Assembly: GCF_003057615.1 (NCBI RefSeq)
Contig: NZ_QAFW01000007.1
Span: 1 to 64,000 of the forward strand
Reading direction: 5' to 3'
DNA from: Metalysinibacillus jejuensis
Lineage (GTDB): Bacteria; Bacillota; Bacilli; Bacillales_A; Planococcaceae
Length of the DNA: 64,000 nt
This document shows positions 37,093 through 46,669 of the stretch, piece after piece. Made by a program: the position numbers and the translations under genes. The notes beneath the pieces are model-generated. The model saw nothing but the letters and a program-made list of their open reading frames with translations, was not told the origin of the DNA and made no database searches. The number at the start of each line of letters is the position of its first letter. The stretch's first letter is position 1.

Positions 37093-37620
37093 ATGGCTAA
37101 ATATAGTGAAGAATTTAAATGGAGCGTTGTGCAAGAGTATTTAGAAGGTTCATTAGGAATGAAATTAGTTTCGAAAAAATACGGACTTTCTGATCATTCT
37201 ATAGTCAGACGTTGGGTACGTGCTTACAAAGCGTTTGGACGTAAAGGATTAGCTGTTAAGAAAAAGAAGACGATTTATTCTGTTCAATTCAAAGTGGATG
37301 TATTACACTTTATGAAACAAACAGGTGCTTCTTATCAAGAGACGGCGATTCAATTTAAGCTGAATAACCCGAGTGTAATTGCCAATTGGAACAGTAAATT
37401 TCTTAAAGAAGGGATAGAGGGCCTGCAAGAAAAAGCAAAGGGGCGCCCATCTATGTCTAAAAAAACAAAAACAACATCAATAAAAAAAGAAAAAGAAATG
37501 TCACGTGAGGAGCAATTGGAGCGTGAAAATGAACTACTTCGATTGGAGGTCGCCTATTTAAAAAAGTTGAAAGCTTTTCGAGAGAACCCGGATACCTTCC
37601 TCGAAAAGCACAAGCAGTGA
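37093..37620 (+). CDS. IS3-family OrfA, helix-turn-helix protein
   Basis: A 175-residue OrfA with two HTH units (EYLEGSLGMKLVSKKYGLSDHSIVRRWV and a similar one near 75-100) that bind the IS ends, and a leucine-zipper-like helix (EQLERENELLRLEVAYLKKL) for dimerisation. It stops at 37620, overlapping orfB in the -1 frame. Alone, OrfA regulates transposition; the OrfAB fusion is the transposase. Confidence 0.9.
   Translation: MAKYSEEFKWSVVQEYLEGSLGMKLVSKKYGLSDHSIVRRWVRAYKAFGRKGLAVKKKKTIYSVQFKVDVLHFMKQTGASYQETAIQFKLNNPSVIANWNSKFLKEGIEGLQEKAKGRPSMSKKTKTTSIKKEKEMSREEQLERENELLRLEVAYLKKLKAFRENPDTFLEKHKQ
37545..37609 (+). promoter_or_regulatory. Programmed -1 ribosomal frameshift signal
   Basis: Three parts in order: an SD-like GGAGG (37545-37549), the slippery heptamer A-AAA-AAG in the orfA frame (37560-37566), and, six bases later, a perfect 10-bp stem GCTTTTCGAG / CTCGAAAAGC (37573-37582, 37600-37609). 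After slipping, the frame is open into orfB and gives a 463-residue OrfAB protein. Confidence 0.88.
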
Positions 37621-38483
37621 TTGCCTTTGAACTCAAAGGAGAAGGATTCCGATTAAAAGATGTATTGAAGCGTGTCGATTTACCAGAAGCAACGTATCAT
37701 TATCACATGAAACAAATGGCGAAAGCAGATCCAGATCAAGCTTTGAAAACGTTGATAATAGAGCTGTTTGAGGAACATGAAAGTCGTTATGGCTATCGTC
37801 GAATTCACTCACAGCTAAAGGCGAAAGGTTATACGATTAATCACAAGAAAGTGCAAAGAATTATGCGGGATTTGAATTTGAAATGCGAGAAATTTGGACG
37901 TAAATCACGTTATAAATCTTATAAAGGCACTGTTGGAAAAATCGCAAAAAACCGATTAAACCGACGTTTCTATACGCCATACGCCCTTCAAAAACTAGTG
38001 ACTGACGTAACTGAATTTAAATGTACAAATGGTGAGAAACTTTATTTGAGTCCCCTAATGGATTTATATAATGGAGAAATTATCGGTTTCAGTATGTCCA
38101 AGAGGCCGACGCTTGAATTCGTCATGAAATCACTGGAACAAGCGCTACCAATCATTCAAGAACGAGCTGAATATCGTACAACAATTCACTCAGATCAAGG
38201 CTGGCATTATCAACATAAATCATGGGTCAAAACCTTAAAGCAGAACAAGATTTTCCAAAGCATGTCTCGTAAAGCAACGTGTGCAGACAATGCCGCAATG
38301 GAGAACTTCTTTGGCTTATTAAAACAGGAAATGTATTACGGGGAAGAATTAGTCTCCTACGAAGTGTTACAAAAGAGAATTGAGCAATATATCGATTACT
38401 ACAACAATGATCGAATTAAACAAAAACTGGCCGGCATGAGCCTGATAAAATATCGGACACATGCCAGCCAATTAGCTGCATAA
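37617..38483 (+). CDS. IS3-family OrfB, DDE transposase domain
   Basis: A 288-residue integrase-core domain with N-terminal HTH_21 (EEHESRYGYRRIHSQLKAKG) and the DDE catalytic residues: Asp in LVTDVTEFK, Asp in TIHSDQGWHY, and Glu in NAAMENFFGLLKQEMYY. GTG 37617 is a weak start without ribosome site; the domain is mainly made as part of OrfAB by frameshifting. Confidence 0.9.
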   Translation: MIAFELKGEGFRLKDVLKRVDLPEATYHYHMKQMAKADPDQALKTLIIELFEEHESRYGYRRIHSQLKAKGYTINHKKVQRIMRDLNLKCEKFGRKSRYKSYKGTVGKIAKNRLNRRFYTPYALQKLVTDVTEFKCTNGEKLYLSPLMDLYNGEIIGFSMSKRPTLEFVMKSLEQALPIIQERAEYRTTIHSDQGWHYQHKSWVKTLKQNKIFQSMSRKATCADNAAMENFFGLLKQEMYYGEELVSYEVLQKRIEQYIDYYNNDRIKQKLAGMSLIKYRTHASQLAA

Positions 38484-38488
38484 TAAAA

Positions 38489-38513
38489 ACTCTAACTTTA
38501 AGGGGTCACTACC
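38489..38513 (-). repeat. Right terminal inverted repeat of the IS
   Basis: Read inward on the minus strand it is GGTAGTGACCCC followed by TTAAAGTTAGAGT, the counterpart of the left end. Confidence 0.75.
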
Positions 38514-38524
38514 TTGAGGGTATC

Positions 38525-38541
38525 ACAAGGTGGTTTTATTT
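38525..38541 (+). terminator. Right arm of the split argD terminator
   Basis: ACAAGGTGGTTTTATTT, complementary over 17 bases to 37020-37036. With the IS between the arms it can no longer form a short hairpin. Confidence 0.85.
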
Positions 38542-38564
38542 CACTATAGGTGACATAGAACTAT

Positions 38565-38608
38565 AAAAATGGTAGATCGCATCGTTTTGCGATCTACCAT
38601 TTTTTTAT
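38565..38608. terminator. Bidirectional terminator beside the PBP gene
   Basis: AAAAATGGTAGATCGC (38565-38580) pairs perfectly with 38589-38604, with T tracts on both strands. It ends the PBP transcript and backs up the arg operon. Confidence 0.9.
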
Positions 38609-41487
38609 GATTCAGCCGGTGGTGTAGACTCCGCTGGCTTTTCTGGTTCAGTTTTTGGTGGGGTAGTTTCCTCTGGTTTTTCTGGTTCAGTTGGCTCTGT
38701 CGTTGGTGGTTGTTCTTCCTTATTTTCTTCTTCTACTTCCTCTTTTGGCTCTGGTATTGAAGTAGCTGTATTAGAAGCACCTGAAGACATACCTTCAATG
38801 TTAACCGCGACAACGATGTATGAACCACCTGCCCCAACTGTCATACTGTATGGTCCGGACTCAGGAATAGATGCAATTAATGATTGACCACCGCCAGATA
38901 CATTATAGACGCGGTAACCTACCACATCATTTGAACTTGAACGTGACCAACTGAGCGTACTACCGTTCATAGAGACGGAAGGCGGTGCAGGTGCAAAGCC
39001 GTTAACTGGGAAACTCACGGCTGCTCCACCGCTTGCGAGCGTAGAGCCTTTTGGCACTAGACGACTCGGGTCTCCACCTAAAGGTCCGAGCATACGTTTT
39101 ACGAACGCTGGATTTAAGCCACCACCGCTTTTTTTAATAAATTCAGCAGGGGTATTCGGTAGCGCTGTATAGTACTTACCATTAATCATCACAACAGAGG
39201 CACTAGCCATACTGTCATCTGTCTTAGAAGGTAAGAACACTTTAGCGTTAAATAAATCAGATCTTACTAAGCCAGCTTGGGCACAGGCATTTGATGGTGC
39301 CATGCCTGACATGCCACAAAACGAAGCATATACGACATTTTGTGGTTTAACAAAGCCATCCTTTGGTGCTGCCCAATCAGGGTGTGTATCGTATACACCG
39401 TTCATTAAACGTGCCCATAATAAATTAATACGTTTGCTTGGCTCCATATACGTATTATTGAAAGTATAAAGAGAACGAGGTTGGTCATAACCCATCCAAA
39501 CGCCTAAAGTTACAGTAGGGTTATATCCAACAAACCATACGTCTTTATATTCCTCAGAAGTACCTGTCTTGCCTGAGAATTGATAACCAAATTTTAAGTT
39601 TTGCTTAGCGCTTAGTCCTGTACCGTTGTTAAATACATCACGCATCATATCTGTCATGATATATGCTGTTTCAGGGCTAAATACAGGTGTTCCTGCTGAC
39701 TCATGTTGATAAACAATGTTACCAGTAGGGTCTTCGATTTTTTCAATGATATACGACTCCACGTATTGGCCACCATTTGCAAAAGTAGCAAATGCATTGG
39801 TATTTTCCTCAATCGTCGTACCGTATTGTAAGCCACCGATACCTGTTGCTAAGTTCTCTCTATCTTCAGCGGTGATTTTAGAGAAGCCCATTTTTTCTAA
39901 AAACGATGCAGGGCGTTGGTCTAAAATACTGTAATACAAACGTAAAGCTGATAAGTTTAATGATTGTGCTAACGCTTCACGCGCTGGTACTAAACCAGCT
40001 TCATAGCTCGATGTATAGTTGCCTGGTTGGTAGCCACGTAAATTGAATTTAACATCGACAAGTGGGCTACCTGCACCGATTTTACCGTATTCAATTGCAG
40101 GACCGTATACGAGTAGCGGTTTCATCGTAGAGCCGTTTGAGCGGTAGGCTTGTGTAGCGTGATTTAACTCTTCAATTTCAAAGTCACGACCACCTACGAA
40201 GCTTAAAATACGGCCCGTTTTATTTTCGATAAGTATGCTACCTGTTTGCACGGGTTGCTGAATTTCGACATCTTCACCGGACTGTGGGTCCTTAACGACT
40301 TGTGTATAAGTTTGGCCATAGTATTGATAGTCTTTAGCAATCTTTTGCATTGCATCGTACATATCCTTTTTGACAGTCGAATGGATACGGTAGCCTTTTG
40401 AACGAATTTCACGATCAGCGAGCATTAAATATTTATCTCGTAAATTTTCTTCTTCTTTTAAGCGCGCAGGGTCTATTTGGTCTTGCTCAGCTAATAAATT
40501 AGCAACTACTTCTTTGGCACGTCGCTCAATTTCGTAAGTTAACCACGGATAAACATCTTCAGGACGCTGTGTTGGCTTAGTGAAGTCTTGCGTAATATCA
40601 TAAGCCATTGCTTTTTTATGTTCTTCTTTAGTAATATAGCCTGTTTCTAGCATACGGTTTAATACCGTCTTCATGCGCGCTAAGCCGTCTGCTAAATAAT
40701 CTTCACTTTTTACCGTACCTAAATTAGTAAAAGGCGTATACGTGAACGGGTTTTGCGGAATACCAGATAAGAACGCAGCTTGTTCTAGTGTTAGGTCAGC
40801 AGCACTGACGCCAAATACACCTTGAGCCGCTGTTTCGATTCCGGCGATATTACGGCCAGAAGCGTTACGTCCATAAGGAATGACGTTTAAATAAGCTTCT
40901 AAAATTTCTTCTTTTGTCATAAAGTGTTCAAGTCGCATAGCTAGTAAGATTTCCTTCGCCTTACGCTCATACGATACTTCATTCGTTAAAATTTGGTTTT
41001 TAACGAGTTGCTGTGTTAATGTTGAGCCACCAGTTTGGTTAGCAGAGTTTAATACGTCTTGTAGCACGCCACGTATTAAAGCTTTAGGTACAATCCCCTC
41101 GTGTTCTCTAAAATACTCATCCTCTGTAGCAAGTACAGCATTGACAACGAAAGGTGATACTTTATCAATCGAAGTTTCGCGGCGGTCTAAATCGGTACGA
41201 ATATTGCCGATATAGATGTTATCTGCGAAGTACATTTCACTCGTTTCTTCATAATTGAAGACAAGATCGCGCATCTCTTTTTCCGTACGGAGTGGCTCTT
41301 TACTTACAAGGGATGCAAAATAGCCAGCGCCTACAGAAAATGCAAACACGCCACCTAATATTGCCATAACGAGTAATAATAAAGCGAGATTCCAAGTAAT
41401 TGCACTTGAAATACGAACTTTAGCCATCCATGGTTTTTCAAAAAGTTGTTCGATGCGATTGTTGACTTTAGCAATCCAATCTTTCAC
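38605..41487 (-). CDS. Class A penicillin-binding protein with FN3 and Pro/Glu-rich tail
   Basis: A 960-residue bifunctional peptidoglycan synthase. A cytoplasmic start and one membrane segment (about 28-52) are followed by the GT51 glycosyltransferase (ATEDEYFREHEG, GGSTLTQQLVKNQ) and the transpeptidase with STMK (catalytic Ser), SLN and KTGTSEEYKD. A fibronectin-III-like module (about 845-915) and a Pro/Glu/Thr tail close the protein outside the cell. Start is GTG, eight bases after GGAGG; the nearby ATG is out of frame. Which B. subtilis PBP it matches is unclear. Confidence 0.9.
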   Translation of the reverse strand: MKDWIAKVNNRIEQLFEKPWMAKVRISSAITWNLALLLLVMAILGGVFAFSVGAGYFASLVSKEPLRTEKEMRDLVFNYEETSEMYFADNIYIGNIRTDLDRRETSIDKVSPFVVNAVLATEDEYFREHEGIVPKALIRGVLQDVLNSANQTGGSTLTQQLVKNQILTNEVSYERKAKEILLAMRLEHFMTKEEILEAYLNVIPYGRNASGRNIAGIETAAQGVFGVSAADLTLEQAAFLSGIPQNPFTYTPFTNLGTVKSEDYLADGLARMKTVLNRMLETGYITKEEHKKAMAYDITQDFTKPTQRPEDVYPWLTYEIERRAKEVVANLLAEQDQIDPARLKEEENLRDKYLMLADREIRSKGYRIHSTVKKDMYDAMQKIAKDYQYYGQTYTQVVKDPQSGEDVEIQQPVQTGSILIENKTGRILSFVGGRDFEIEELNHATQAYRSNGSTMKPLLVYGPAIEYGKIGAGSPLVDVKFNLRGYQPGNYTSSYEAGLVPAREALAQSLNLSALRLYYSILDQRPASFLEKMGFSKITAEDRENLATGIGGLQYGTTIEENTNAFATFANGGQYVESYIIEKIEDPTGNIVYQHESAGTPVFSPETAYIMTDMMRDVFNNGTGLSAKQNLKFGYQFSGKTGTSEEYKDVWFVGYNPTVTLGVWMGYDQPRSLYTFNNTYMEPSKRINLLWARLMNGVYDTHPDWAAPKDGFVKPQNVVYASFCGMSGMAPSNACAQAGLVRSDLFNAKVFLPSKTDDSMASASVVMINGKYYTALPNTPAEFIKKSGGGLNPAFVKRMLGPLGGDPSRLVPKGSTLASGGAAVSFPVNGFAPAPPSVSMNGSTLSWSRSSSNDVVGYRVYNVSGGGQSLIASIPESGPYSMTVGAGGSYIVVAVNIEGMSSGASNTATSIPEPKEEVEEENKEEQPPTTEPTEPEKPEETTPPKTEPEKPAESTPPAES

Positions 41488-41549
41488 TTCATCGACCTCC
41501 TATAAATCTTGTCCATTATAGCATAATAAAATATTTACGAATATATTTA

Positions 41550-41577
41550 TTGACAATGAAATAAAAAACGGTAAAAT
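41550..41577 (+). promoter_or_regulatory. Promoter of tyrS
   Basis: A perfect TTGACA (41550-41555), a 16-base spacer, and TAAAAT (41572-41577). Confidence 0.75.
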
Positions 41578-41599
41578 AGCTAGTATAGTTTTATAACAT

Positions 41600-41825
41600 T
41601 TTTGCAAAGATTGATTTGCAGTAGTTTTTATACTCCCTGTTTGAGAGAGTTAGCGGTCGCTGTGAGCTAACCATAGTATAAAAATGAATTACGTATCAGG
41701 AGCAAAAACGTGCCACGCCGCGTTATGGTGAATGAAGTGGAAGAGTAATCTTCAAGTTGGGTGGTACCGCGTTTATACATAGACGTCCCTGCATGCATAA
41801 ATTTATGCGTGCAGGGCTTTTTTTA
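41600..41825 (+). promoter_or_regulatory. Tyrosyl T-box riboswitch with terminator
   Basis: The T-box sequence AAGTTGGGTGGTACCGCG is at 41754-41771. Upstream is a stem I region with a GTTAGC/GCTAAC arm and a TAC codon (41690-41692) in GAATTACGTATC, the likely Tyr specifier. Downstream CCCTGCATGCAT (41787-41798) pairs with ATGCGTGCAGGG (41805-41816) and is followed by Ts. Uncharged tRNA-Tyr should favour the antiterminator and tyrS expression. The 5' limit is approximate. Confidence 0.92.
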
Positions 41826-41843
41826 TCTGCACGTAAACTTTAG

Positions 41844-43127
<1,284 letters not shown>

Positions 43128-43139
43128 AGTAATATAAGC

Positions 43140-43175
43140 AAGTGGCGAAAAACAATCGTATTTCGCCACTTTTTT
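43140..43175 (+). terminator. Terminator of tyrS
   Basis: AAGTGGCGAAA (43140-43150) pairs with TTTCGCCACTT (43161-43171), then Ts. Confidence 0.9.
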
Positions 43176-43192
43176 ATTTTGGTGCTCAATAT

Positions 43193-43228
43193 AAAAAACC
43201 TCCAACCATAAAAGGTAGGAGGTTTTTA
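43193..43228 (-). terminator. Terminator of rpsD
   Basis: On the minus strand AAAACCTCC and GGAGGTTTT pair around an inner TACC/GGTT stem, with Ts following. Confidence 0.8.
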
Positions 43229-43255
43229 ATTGTTGCGCTATGCAACGAAGTTTTA

Positions 43256-43858
43256 TTAACGAGAGTAGAACTCTACGATGTAAGCTTCGTTGATTTGGCC
43301 GTCTAGCTCAGAACGTTCTGGCATGCGGTTGAAAGTACCAACTTTGTTATCAGCATCGAAAGTGATGTATTCTGGTACGAAGTTGTTTACTTCTAAAGCC
43401 TCGTTAACAGCTGTAAGGTTTTGTGATTTTTCACGTAGAGAAATCGTTTGGCCTACTTTAACGCTGTATGAAGGGATGTCTAGGCGTTTGCCATCAACAA
43501 GGATATGACCGTGGTTAACTAATTGACGAGCACCACGACGAGTACGAGCGAAGCCCATACGGTATACTAGGTTGTCAAGGCGAGTTTCAAGAAGAATCAT
43601 GAAGTTTTCACCGTGTTTACCTTGCATTTTGCCAGCTTTGTTGAAAACTGTGCGGAATTGACGTTCGTTTACACCGTACATGTGGCGTAATTTTTGTTTT
43701 TCTTGTAATTGTAAAGCGTACTCAGATAATTTCTTACGTTGCGTTGGGCCGTGTTGACCTGGAGCGTAAGGACGCTTTTCGATTTCTTTACCAGTGCCGC
43801 TTAGTGAAATACCAAGACGACGAGATAGTTTCCATGATGGACCTGTATAACGAGACAT
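43256..43858 (-). CDS. rpsD: 30S ribosomal protein S4
   Basis: A 200-residue S4 with the N-terminal [21 protein letters not shown] and the S4 domain [20 protein letters not shown]. It nucleates 30S assembly and in Bacillus represses its own mRNA. AAAGGAGGAG precedes the ATG. The type is the zinc-free short S4 without N-terminal cysteines. It is convergent with tyrS. Confidence 0.97.
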   Translation of the reverse strand: MSRYTGPSWKLSRRLGISLSGTGKEIEKRPYAPGQHGPTQRKKLSEYALQLQEKQKLRHMYGVNERQFRTVFNKAGKMQGKHGENFMILLETRLDNLVYRMGFARTRRGARQLVNHGHILVDGKRLDIPSYSVKVGQTISLREKSQNLTAVNEALEVNNFVPEYITFDADNKVGTFNRMPERSELDGQINEAYIVEFYSR

Positions 43859-44279
43859 AATTGTGTCTCCTCCTTTAAAGTTGGTTTTTGTTGTAAAACA
43901 AACCAGATGTATCTAGAGTACTAATTATTTTGTTTTCATGCATCTTCACCCATGCAGCCGACGTAAAGGTTACGCGATACACCATCTATCATGTATAATA
44001 GAGGAACAAAATAAAAAAAGTACACATACAACTGCTGCACTATTTTACACATAGGCTATCTTAACGCTATTGATGTAGGAAGTCAACTGAAAATAATAGT
44101 GTGCTATTTAGCTCACTAGGACTAATTAACGAAATGAATAAAAAAATACATTGAAATATCATATATTTACGGTAGAATTGTGTATAAAGATATAATAAGT
44201 AATAGTCAAAATGTCACTATTGGGCTATACTATTACGTAATGAAGTGAAAATCGAAGGATTGGAAATAAAGGTGATACG
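43859..44279. promoter_or_regulatory. rpsD leader and intergenic region before dgcP
   Basis: No gene is visible in these 420 bases. The part next to rpsD should hold its 5' leader, which in Bacillus folds into an S4-binding autoregulatory structure; I could not confirm the fold by eye, though GCATG is repeated around 43938-43955. The part near 44100-44270 is AT-rich and must hold the dgcP promoter, with AAAGGTG just before its start. Confidence 0.4.
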
Positions 44280-46139
44280 ATGTCAAATCATGAACAACAA
44301 CTTAAAGATATTAAATCAGATATGCTCGGTTTAATTACAAATGCTGAATTAGAATTTAATGACTTTAACAAATATGTATGCGTCTTAGATCCCTGTCTCA
44401 AAAAGCACTTCGATATCACGAGTAGTATTTTTTTGAAGTGTGAGTCGGAAATTTTATTACCTATAAAGAAAGACCCGCATGATCATATTATACAGGATGC
44501 GATATCTTGGGCGATGATTGAGCCGTACTTTTTTCAAAATAAAGTAGTAAAAAAGCCTGTTTTATTAGAGGGGTATACACAGTATACAACGATGACAGAT
44601 GCTATTTTATTACAACGTAAAAATGAAAAACCTGTGGGAGTCTTACTCATTCAAGCTACACCTACATGGTATGAATTTACACAATCAGCAAGCTTTAATG
44701 AATTTTTACGTATTTTAACGGATGTTTTATATAAGGTAGAAAGAATTGCAAACGAAAAAACAAATGAAGAGCATTATCGTAAATTATTTAAAATTACAGA
44801 CTTATTTCATTCAACGATGGACGTTGATATCATTCTAGAAAATATGTTAGTGACATTAGAAAAGCAAATCCCTCATCTTAATGTCGATTTAATTTTATCG
44901 AATGATCAAGATCGCGAGCTGACGTTAAACGTCAAACTATTTGACTATGCTGCAGAGCGACCTTCAACAATTGAGGCTTTTGTATCAGGAGAGTTAACAT
45001 TTGAGCAAGCAGTTGACTTAAAATGTCGTATCTTAAATGCGCCTATTAAAGGCCGCCAAGCCATTTATGGTATTTTACAAATTTCAGGGCCAGAAGGTTA
45101 TGTATTTTCCGGAAAAGAAAAAGATTTCATTCGTATGTTAGCAGACGCATGTGGCAATGCTTTAGAGAATGCGAAGTTGCATCGACAATCAAATCGATTA
45201 ATTAGTGACCTTCAACTCATTAATGAAACGTCACACCGCCTTAATATGAAAATGGACATTGATGAAATGTTCGTTTACTTAAAGTCGCAACTTGAAAAAT
45301 CATTTCAGCCGCAAGAAATTTGCTTTATGTTTAGAGAGCAGGGGAAATTAACATTAAAAGAAGCTTCTCCCTTCTTTAGTGAGTCAGTTGCCAAGTTGTA
45401 TACAACCTATGTAGAGGACCGTTTTGAAACTAGCAAAGATCCGATATTTATTGCTGATTTTAGCCGTCAAGTCAATCAATCAGTGGCCTATAACTCTATG
45501 ATGGCGATCCCCATTCTGATTGAAGAAAAAACACACGGCTATTGCATGGTATTACATAAAGATTCGTATTTTTTCCCGTTTGATAGTTTTAAACTCATGC
45601 AATCTTTAATTCATCATTCATCTTTAGCGATGGCCAACACTATTTTACAAAACCAGTTGCAAGAGATGGTTGACCGTGATCATTTAACGAAGCTATATGC
45701 GCGAAGCTATCTAGACAAATATGTAGAACAAGCGCTGGCGCAACATGCACGTGGCATGTTCTTTTTAATTGATATTGATAATTTTAAACGTGTAAATGAT
45801 ACGTACGGTCACCAAATCGGTGATGAAGTGCTTGTACAAATTTCTAAACAGCTGAAAGCAATGGTCGGAAATAAAGGCATTTGTGCGCGTTGGGGTGGCG
45901 AAGAATTAGCGGTATGTATTCCAGATGTAACAGCTGCCCGTGCAAAAGAAATTGCAGCCAAGTTTGTAGAAGTCATGCCAACCGTCACCAAGCCCAAAGT
46001 AACCATATCGGCTGGTTTAATTACATGGAATACAGATGAACAACCTATTTTTAAATCAATTTTTTCTCAAGCTGATGATGCTTTATATCAAGCAAAAAAT
46101 AGTGGTAAAAACCGATTCGTCGTTTATGGTGAGTCTTAA
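44280..46139 (+). CDS. dgcP: GAF-GGDEF diguanylate cyclase DgcP
   Basis: A 619-residue soluble protein. Two GAF-like sensor regions (about 160-300 and 320-450) precede a GGDEF domain (460-619). The active-site motif is intact as GGEEL in ARWGGEELAVC, and DIDNFKRVNDTYGHQIGDEVL is canonical, so it should make cyclic di-GMP. The inhibitory RxxD site five residues upstream is not present (GNKG there). Position next to rpsD matches B. subtilis dgcP (ytrP). AAAGGTG precedes the ATG. Confidence 0.9.
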   Translation: MSNHEQQLKDIKSDMLGLITNAELEFNDFNKYVCVLDPCLKKHFDITSSIFLKCESEILLPIKKDPHDHIIQDAISWAMIEPYFFQNKVVKKPVLLEGYTQYTTMTDAILLQRKNEKPVGVLLIQATPTWYEFTQSASFNEFLRILTDVLYKVERIANEKTNEEHYRKLFKITDLFHSTMDVDIILENMLVTLEKQIPHLNVDLILSNDQDRELTLNVKLFDYAAERPSTIEAFVSGELTFEQAVDLKCRILNAPIKGRQAIYGILQISGPEGYVFSGKEKDFIRMLADACGNALENAKLHRQSNRLISDLQLINETSHRLNMKMDIDEMFVYLKSQLEKSFQPQEICFMFREQGKLTLKEASPFFSESVAKLYTTYVEDRFETSKDPIFIADFSRQVNQSVAYNSMMAIPILIEEKTHGYCMVLHKDSYFFPFDSFKLMQSLIHHSSLAMANTILQNQLQEMVDRDHLTKLYARSYLDKYVEQALAQHARGMFFLIDIDNFKRVNDTYGHQIGDEVLVQISKQLKAMVGNKGICARWGGEELAVCIPDVTAARAKEIAAKFVEVMPTVTKPKVTISAGLITWNTDEQPIFKSIFSQADDALYQAKNSGKNRFVVYGES

Positions 46140-46143
46140 ACAT

Positions 46144-46186
46144 AAAAAGCATTATTCCTACATTAAACGGAAATAATGCTTTTTAT
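46144..46186. terminator. Bidirectional terminator between dgcP and msrC
   Basis: AAAAAGCATTATT (46144-46156) pairs with AATAATGCTTTTT (46172-46184), giving Ts on both strands. Confidence 0.9.
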
Positions 46187-46189
46187 TTG

Positions 46190-46669
46190 TTATAGATACT
46201 TTTGAATTGTTTTTACAATGTTTTCTAAACCTGCGCGGTCCAAATCACTAAAGCGAGCAGTAACAGGGCTATCGATATCTAATACGCCAATCACTTCATT
46301 ATTTTTACGGAGAGGAATCACAATTTCAGAGCGTGAAGCTGCATCACAAGCGATATGACCTGCAAATTGATGAACATCATCGACGACAATCGTCGTGTTC
46401 GTTGCCGCACTTTCACCACACACACCACGTCCTAATGGAATGCGCACGCAAGCAGGTAACCCTTGAAACGGTCCTAGCACGAGCTCGTCTTGTTCCTTTA
46501 AATAAAAACCTACCCAGTTGATAGTATGTAAAAATTGGTTAAGTAAAGCGGATGTATTGCTTAAATTAGCGATAAGGTTAGGCTCATCCGCAATTAAAGC
46601 TTCTACTTGTTGCTGTAAAGTGGCGTATTGTTGCATAAGATCACCTTGATAGGCTACTTTTTCAAACAT
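46190..46669 (-). CDS. msrC: Free methionine-(R)-sulfoxide reductase (GAF domain)
   Basis: A 159-residue GAF-fold fRMsr, called YtsP in B. subtilis. It reduces free Met-R-sulfoxide with cysteines. Conserved cysteines are in GLPACVRIPLGRGVCGESAA, and the pocket motif VDDVHQFAGHIACDA is typical. The ATG overlaps the hisJ stop, so it is cotranscribed with hisJ. Confidence 0.88.
   Translation of the reverse strand: MFEKVAYQGDLMQQYATLQQQVEALIADEPNLIANLSNTSALLNQFLHTINWVGFYLKEQDELVLGPFQGLPACVRIPLGRGVCGESAATNTTIVVDDVHQFAGHIACDAASRSEIVIPLRKNNEVIGVLDIDSPVTARFSDLDRAGLENIVKTIQKYL

Larger units (their letters stand above)
37039..38513 (+). mobile_element. IS3-family (IS150-type) insertion sequence, complete
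   Basis: About 1475 bp with imperfect terminal inverted repeats, orfA and orfB in overlapping frames and a frameshift window between them. Flanks suggest a 3-bp duplication TTG (37036-37038, 38514-38516); a 5-bp CCTTG duplication (37031-37035, 38512-38516) with slightly shifted ends fits equally well. Both frames are intact, so the element looks functional and recent. It lies in the same direction as argCJBD, inside the argD terminator loop. Confidence 0.9.

Noticed and set aside
37039-38513. IS treated as a degenerate or frameshifted pseudogene because orfA and orfB are in different frames
   Set aside because: The two-frame layout with a slippery heptamer and stem is the normal form of IS3-family elements, and all catalytic residues are present.
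41600-41825. Other riboswitch classes (SAM, lysine, purine) in the tyrS leader
   Set aside because: The T-box core, the Tyr codon and the downstream tyrS gene explain the leader fully.
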